Program-made: the position numbers and the translations under genes
Part shown: positions 5,483 through 7,259 of the stretch, piece after piece
How the letters are laid out: every line of letters starts with the position of its first letter
How positions within the stretch are numbered: the first letter of the stretch is position 1
Assembly (NCBI GenBank): GCA_012728775.1
Contig: JAAYEN010000099.1
Span: forward strand, 1 to 7,259
Length of the DNA: 7,259 bases
Direction: 5' to 3'
Source of the DNA: Tissierellia bacterium
Lineage (GTDB): Bacteria; Bacillota_A; Clostridia; Tissierellales; Peptoniphilaceae
The notes under the pieces: generated by a model
Database searches by the model: none
What the model was told of the DNA's origin: nothing
What the model saw: only the letters and a program-made list of their open reading frames with translations

Positions 5483-6229
5483 ATGAAAATATTATTGACC
5501 AATGATGATGGAATTTCATCAGAAGGTATTAGACTTTTAGCAATAGAATTACAAAAACATCACGATGTATATATTGTAGCACCAGATTCAGAAAGAAGTG
5601 CTACTTCCCAAGCCATAACCCTTAGAAGACCATTAGACTTAAAAAAAGTTAGGCTAGAAGGAATAGAAAACGACGCATACTCATTGACTGGAACACCAGC
5701 TGATTGCGTTAGAATAGGCTTGAAAGTTTTATATGAGGATATAGACGTGGTATTTTCAGGAATTAACAGAGGATACAATGCAGGAGTAGATATCCAATAT
5801 TCAGGAACAGTAGGAGCAGCAGCAGAAGCTTTGCTTTTTAGAAAACCAGCAGTGGCAATTTCTACGGAATTTGCAAATGGAAGCTCCAACTTCGATTTAG
5901 CAGCGAAATTCGCACCAGTGGCATTTGAAAAGTATAAGGATTTGATTATGTCAGACCCTATAGTTTTATCTATCAATGTTCCTAAACTAGAAGAAGTGGA
6001 TATGAAAGGTTTTAGAGTTTGTGAACTAGGAGGAGTAGTCTATGACCAATACAAATTGGAACAAGTAGACGAAGACCACTGGGAACTAAATGTAGAAAGT
6101 AGAACTCCCATTGATATTATCCCAGATTCAGATCACCACTATTTAAGTAACGGATATATTACCATAACTCCAATAAAATACTCCTTCGGAAACGAAGATA
6201 TTATGGAAAAATTTAAAAAAGTAAAATAA
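5483..6229 (+). CDS. surE: 5'/3'-nucleotidase SurE
   Basis: SurE is a cytoplasmic, metal-dependent phosphatase that removes phosphate from nucleoside 5'- and 3'-monophosphates and can act on short polyphosphate; it is linked to stationary-phase survival. The 248-residue length is normal. Metal ligands are intact: D8 and D9 in LLTNDDGISSEG, S39 in VAPDSERSATSQ, and N95 in SGINRGYNAG. The conserved Y-S-L-T-G-T-P-A-D-C block (66-75) and YSGTVGAAAEA, part of the oligomer core, follow. The ATG at 5483 is set by AGGAGG (5468-5473), which lies inside the last codons of the metallo-hydrolase. The 6-nt gap between genes points to translational coupling. Both neighbours are phosphoester- or nucleotide-related hydrolase types, but a shared pathway is only an inference. 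Confidence 0.97.
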   Translation: MKILLTNDDGISSEGIRLLAIELQKHHDVYIVAPDSERSATSQAITLRRPLDLKKVRLEGIENDAYSLTGTPADCVRIGLKVLYEDIDVVFSGINRGYNAGVDIQYSGTVGAAAEALLFRKPAVAISTEFANGSSNFDLAAKFAPVAFEKYKDLIMSDPIVLSINVPKLEEVDMKGFRVCELGGVVYDQYKLEQVDEDHWELNVESRTPIDIIPDSDHHYLSNGYITITPIKYSFGNEDIMEKFKKVK

Positions 6230-6232
6230 TCA

Positions 6233-6331
6233 TCCAAAATCAAAGTTACAGATGCTAGGTCTTTCTTAGGCAAATACCACTTATAGACCAAGTGCTGTAT
6301 CTTGTAAAATGTACTTTGAATTATGATTGGA
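6233..6331 (+). ncRNA. Candidate structured leader (riboswitch-like) before the ECF S-component gene
   Basis: The 110-nt gap between surE and the TTG start contains nested complementarity. TCCAA (6233-6237) pairs with TTGGA (6327-6331), which includes part of the ribosome binding site. TCAAAG (6240-6245) pairs with CTTTGA (6314-6319). TACAG (6247-6251) pairs with CTGTA (6295-6299). CACTT (6278-6282) pairs with AAGTG (6290-6294), directly abutting the previous stem. The hairpin loop contains AGACC (6285-6289), complementary to the upstream GGTCT (6258-6262), so a pseudoknot can form. A second option, TACA (6247-6250)/TGTA (6310-6313), competes with the third stem, as a switch would need. I recognise no known class (not TPP, FMN, THF, preQ1, purine or cobalamin). 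This is hand-folded and unsupported by covariation. Confidence 0.45.
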
Positions 6332-6339
6332 GAGTCAAT

Positions 6340-6888
6340 TTGAAACGTGACAATAAACTTTACAATTTAATAATAAGCACATTATTTGTGACGGTTAATA
6401 TCGTTTTAGCAAATTTATCCCTTAATTTGAAACTTCCACTATTCCTAGACACTTTGGGTACCATGTTGGGAGTTAGATTCTTTGGGCTTAAATACGGATT
6501 GTTAATAGCAGGAGCAGGAGCTTTTGTAAACTCCTTCACTGATCCCTATGCCATTCCGTATTTGCCTACATATATTGCAACAGCTATTATGATATCCGTA
6601 GTTTACAATAGTGAGAAATTACAAAATTGGCCTTTATTATTAAAAGCCCTTTTGGTAACCTTGCCCTCAGCGACTATTGGAGGAATTATTACGGCGTATT
6701 TATTTGGAGGAATAACTTCCAGTGGAACTAGTATAATTTTAGCAGCTTTGACTAAAACTGGATTGAGTTTGGTTCAAAGCTCATTGATTGTGCAAATAAT
6801 TTTTGAATATATAGACAAAGTGGCCATGATGTTTCTAATGGAAGCATGCGTAAGATATATTCCCCAAGAGATAATAAATAATAGATAA
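6340..6888 (+). CDS. ECF transporter S component-like integral membrane protein
   Basis: This 182-residue, strongly hydrophobic protein with about five to six membrane segments resembles the substrate-binding (S) subunits of energy-coupling factor vitamin transporters. The stretch LPLFLDTLGTMLGVRFFGLKYG (about 32-53), then a small-residue helix AGAGAFVNSFTDPYA, matches the L-x-D-x-x-G-T-x-x-x-G pattern of uncharacterised S-component families. S units bind a vitamin or metal and dock on shared EcfA/EcfA'/EcfT; none of these is in the window, so it would rely on a module elsewhere. The substrate is unknown. I chose TTG at 6340 because GGAGAG (6329-6334) is 5 nt upstream and the protein then begins MKRDNK before helix 1. 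The frame extends to GTG at 6292, but that start lacks a ribosome binding site and falls inside the structured leader. It may be co-transcribed with surE, since no terminator is seen between. Confidence 0.75.
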   Translation: MKRDNKLYNLIISTLFVTVNIVLANLSLNLKLPLFLDTLGTMLGVRFFGLKYGLLIAGAGAFVNSFTDPYAIPYLPTYIATAIMISVVYNSEKLQNWPLLLKALLVTLPSATIGGIITAYLFGGITSSGTSIILAALTKTGLSLVQSSLIVQIIFEYIDKVAMMFLMEACVRYIPQEIINNR

Positions 6889-6928
6889 TTGATTTCAAAA
6901 GTTAGAGAAAATTATCTATTTGTTTCCT
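6880..6928 (+). terminator. AT-rich hairpin terminator after the ECF S-component gene
   Basis: AATAGATAATT (6880-6890) and AATTATCTATT (6910-6920) form a perfect 11-bp stem that overlaps the stop codon, followed by the T-rich TGTTTCCTT. Low GC and an imperfect T run make it a weak terminator, but its position at the end of the operon fits. Confidence 0.5.
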
Positions 6929-6943
6929 TAGCAGTGGAATCTA

Positions 6944-6958
6944 ATATTTACTAAATAT
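6944..6958. repeat. Short palindrome upstream of the pyrG promoter
   Basis: ATATTT-ACT-AAATAT is a perfect 6-bp dyad with a 3-nt centre, about 32 bp upstream of the pyrG -10. The reverse complement of 6944-6957 is identical over 14 bp to 3095-3108, in the hairpin after rbr. It could be an operator or simply AT-rich chance. Confidence 0.3.
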
Positions 6959-6986
6959 AATCTACTATCTAATAATTAATAATTTG

Positions 6987-6995
6987 TGTTATAAT
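6987..6995 (+). promoter_or_regulatory. Extended -10 promoter of pyrG
   Basis: TGTTATAAT (6987-6995) matches TGnTATAAT exactly; the -35 (about 6967-6972) is poor. The start would be near 7002, with a leader of about 48 nt. The start region (GATGAGTAGATT) lacks the GGG run and the leader lacks the hairpin used in the CTP-sensing attenuation of Bacillus pyrG, so that control is not seen here. Confidence 0.6.
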
Positions 6996-7049
6996 GATGA
7001 GTAGATTAAAAAATTTGAAACTTGAAATAAATATTGACAAGGAGGTAAG

Positions 7050-7259
7050 ATGACTAAATATATTTTTGTAACTGGCGGTGTTGTCAGTGGTATAGGGAAA
7101 GGAATAAGTGCAGCGAGCTTGGGAAGACTTCTGATTGATAGGGGTATTTCTGTTTTTATGCAAAAATTCGATCCTTATTTAAATGTAGACCCAGGACTTA
7201 TGAGCCCTTACCAACATGGAGAAGTTTTTGTAACCAAAGACGGTGCCAAGACTGATTTA
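7050..7259 (+). CDS. pyrG: CTP synthase, N-terminal part (runs off the window)
   Basis: CTP synthase makes CTP from UTP, ATP and glutamine, the last step of pyrimidine nucleotide synthesis, in the cytoplasm as a tetramer. Only the first 70 codons are present, in an open frame to the last base. They cover the start of the synthetase domain: [18 protein letters not shown] with the P-loop (G9 to G18), then [18 protein letters not shown] and [12 protein letters not shown], all near invariant in PyrG. Small departures are GIGKGIS where many have SLGKGIT, L50 for the usual T in DPGTMSP, and K67 where many have E before TDL. None is expected to abolish activity, but the glutaminase domain is unseen. 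AAGGAGG (7039-7045) lies 4 nt before the ATG at 7050. A separate promoter shows it is transcribed independently of the upstream operon. Confidence 0.97.
   Translation, partial: MTKYIFVTGGVVSGIGKGISAASLGRLLIDRGISVFMQKFDPYLNVDPGLMSPYQHGEVFVTKDGAKTDL

Noticed and set aside
5560..5976. 138-codon minus-strand frame opposite surE (also frames at 30-218, 3272-3505, 4178-4459 and 6969-7163)
   Set aside because: These are antisense shadows of confident genes or of the pyrG promoter region, with no ribosome binding sites and no recognisable domains.
6292..6339. GTG at 6292 as start of the ECF S-component gene
   Set aside because: No ribosome binding site precedes it, the extra residues resemble no family N terminus, and GGAGAG before TTG 6340 is well placed.
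1..7259. CRISPR array, insertion sequence, prophage, tRNA or rRNA
   Set aside because: I saw no regularly spaced repeats, transposase or integrase motifs, and no tRNA- or rRNA-like sequence on either strand.

Overview
The window is AT-rich, densely coded on the plus strand, and looks like chromosome from a low-GC, anaerobic, Gram-positive bacterium of the Bacillota (Clostridia/Tissierellia-like). The reasons are the strong AGGAGG/AGGTGA ribosome binding sites, the SLH and copper-amine-oxidase-like 'stalk' surface proteins, a two-domain rubrerythrin, and WalJ/YycJ-type, SurE and PyrG proteins of Firmicute character. The genus cannot be fixed from the sequence. I see no phage, insertion sequence, CRISPR array, rRNA or tRNA.

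Layout. Positions 6-743 carry a cyclase/kynurenine-formamidase-fold metal hydrolase that ends in a long hairpin terminator. Positions 994-1530 (secreted stalk-domain protein) and 1716-2378 (a secreted protein that is almost nothing but three SLH repeats) are separate monocistronic surface genes, each with a -10 element and a terminator. Positions 2470-3051 encode rubrerythrin behind a near-consensus promoter whose -35 lies inside a perfect 8-3-8 inverted repeat, a likely redox-responsive operator. A 100-nt structured region ending in a T run separates it from the next unit.

Positions 3276-6888 form a probable operon: a MATE efflux pump, a WalJ/YycJ-type metallo-beta-lactamase-fold hydrolase, SurE nucleotidase, and an ECF-type S-component-like membrane protein. 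The spacings are 38, 6 and 110 nt. CTP synthase (pyrG) starts at 7050 from its own extended -10 promoter and runs off the window.

Two observations stand out. First, the metallo-hydrolase has no ATG, GTG or TTG anywhere in frame upstream of its HxHxDH motif. The codon where the family methionine belongs is ATC (4679), with a well placed AGGA before it, so this is either a non-canonical AUC start or a G-to-C change or error. Second, the 110-nt leader before the ECF S-component gene can fold into a closed, pseudoknotted structure whose outer stem covers the ribosome binding site of a TTG start. It resembles a translational riboswitch but matches no class I could recognise.

The genes are mostly housekeeping and envelope/stress functions. 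Apart from the operon there is no evidence that they act in one pathway. I did not find a clearly new multi-gene system; the novelty here is in the regulatory and start-site signals.
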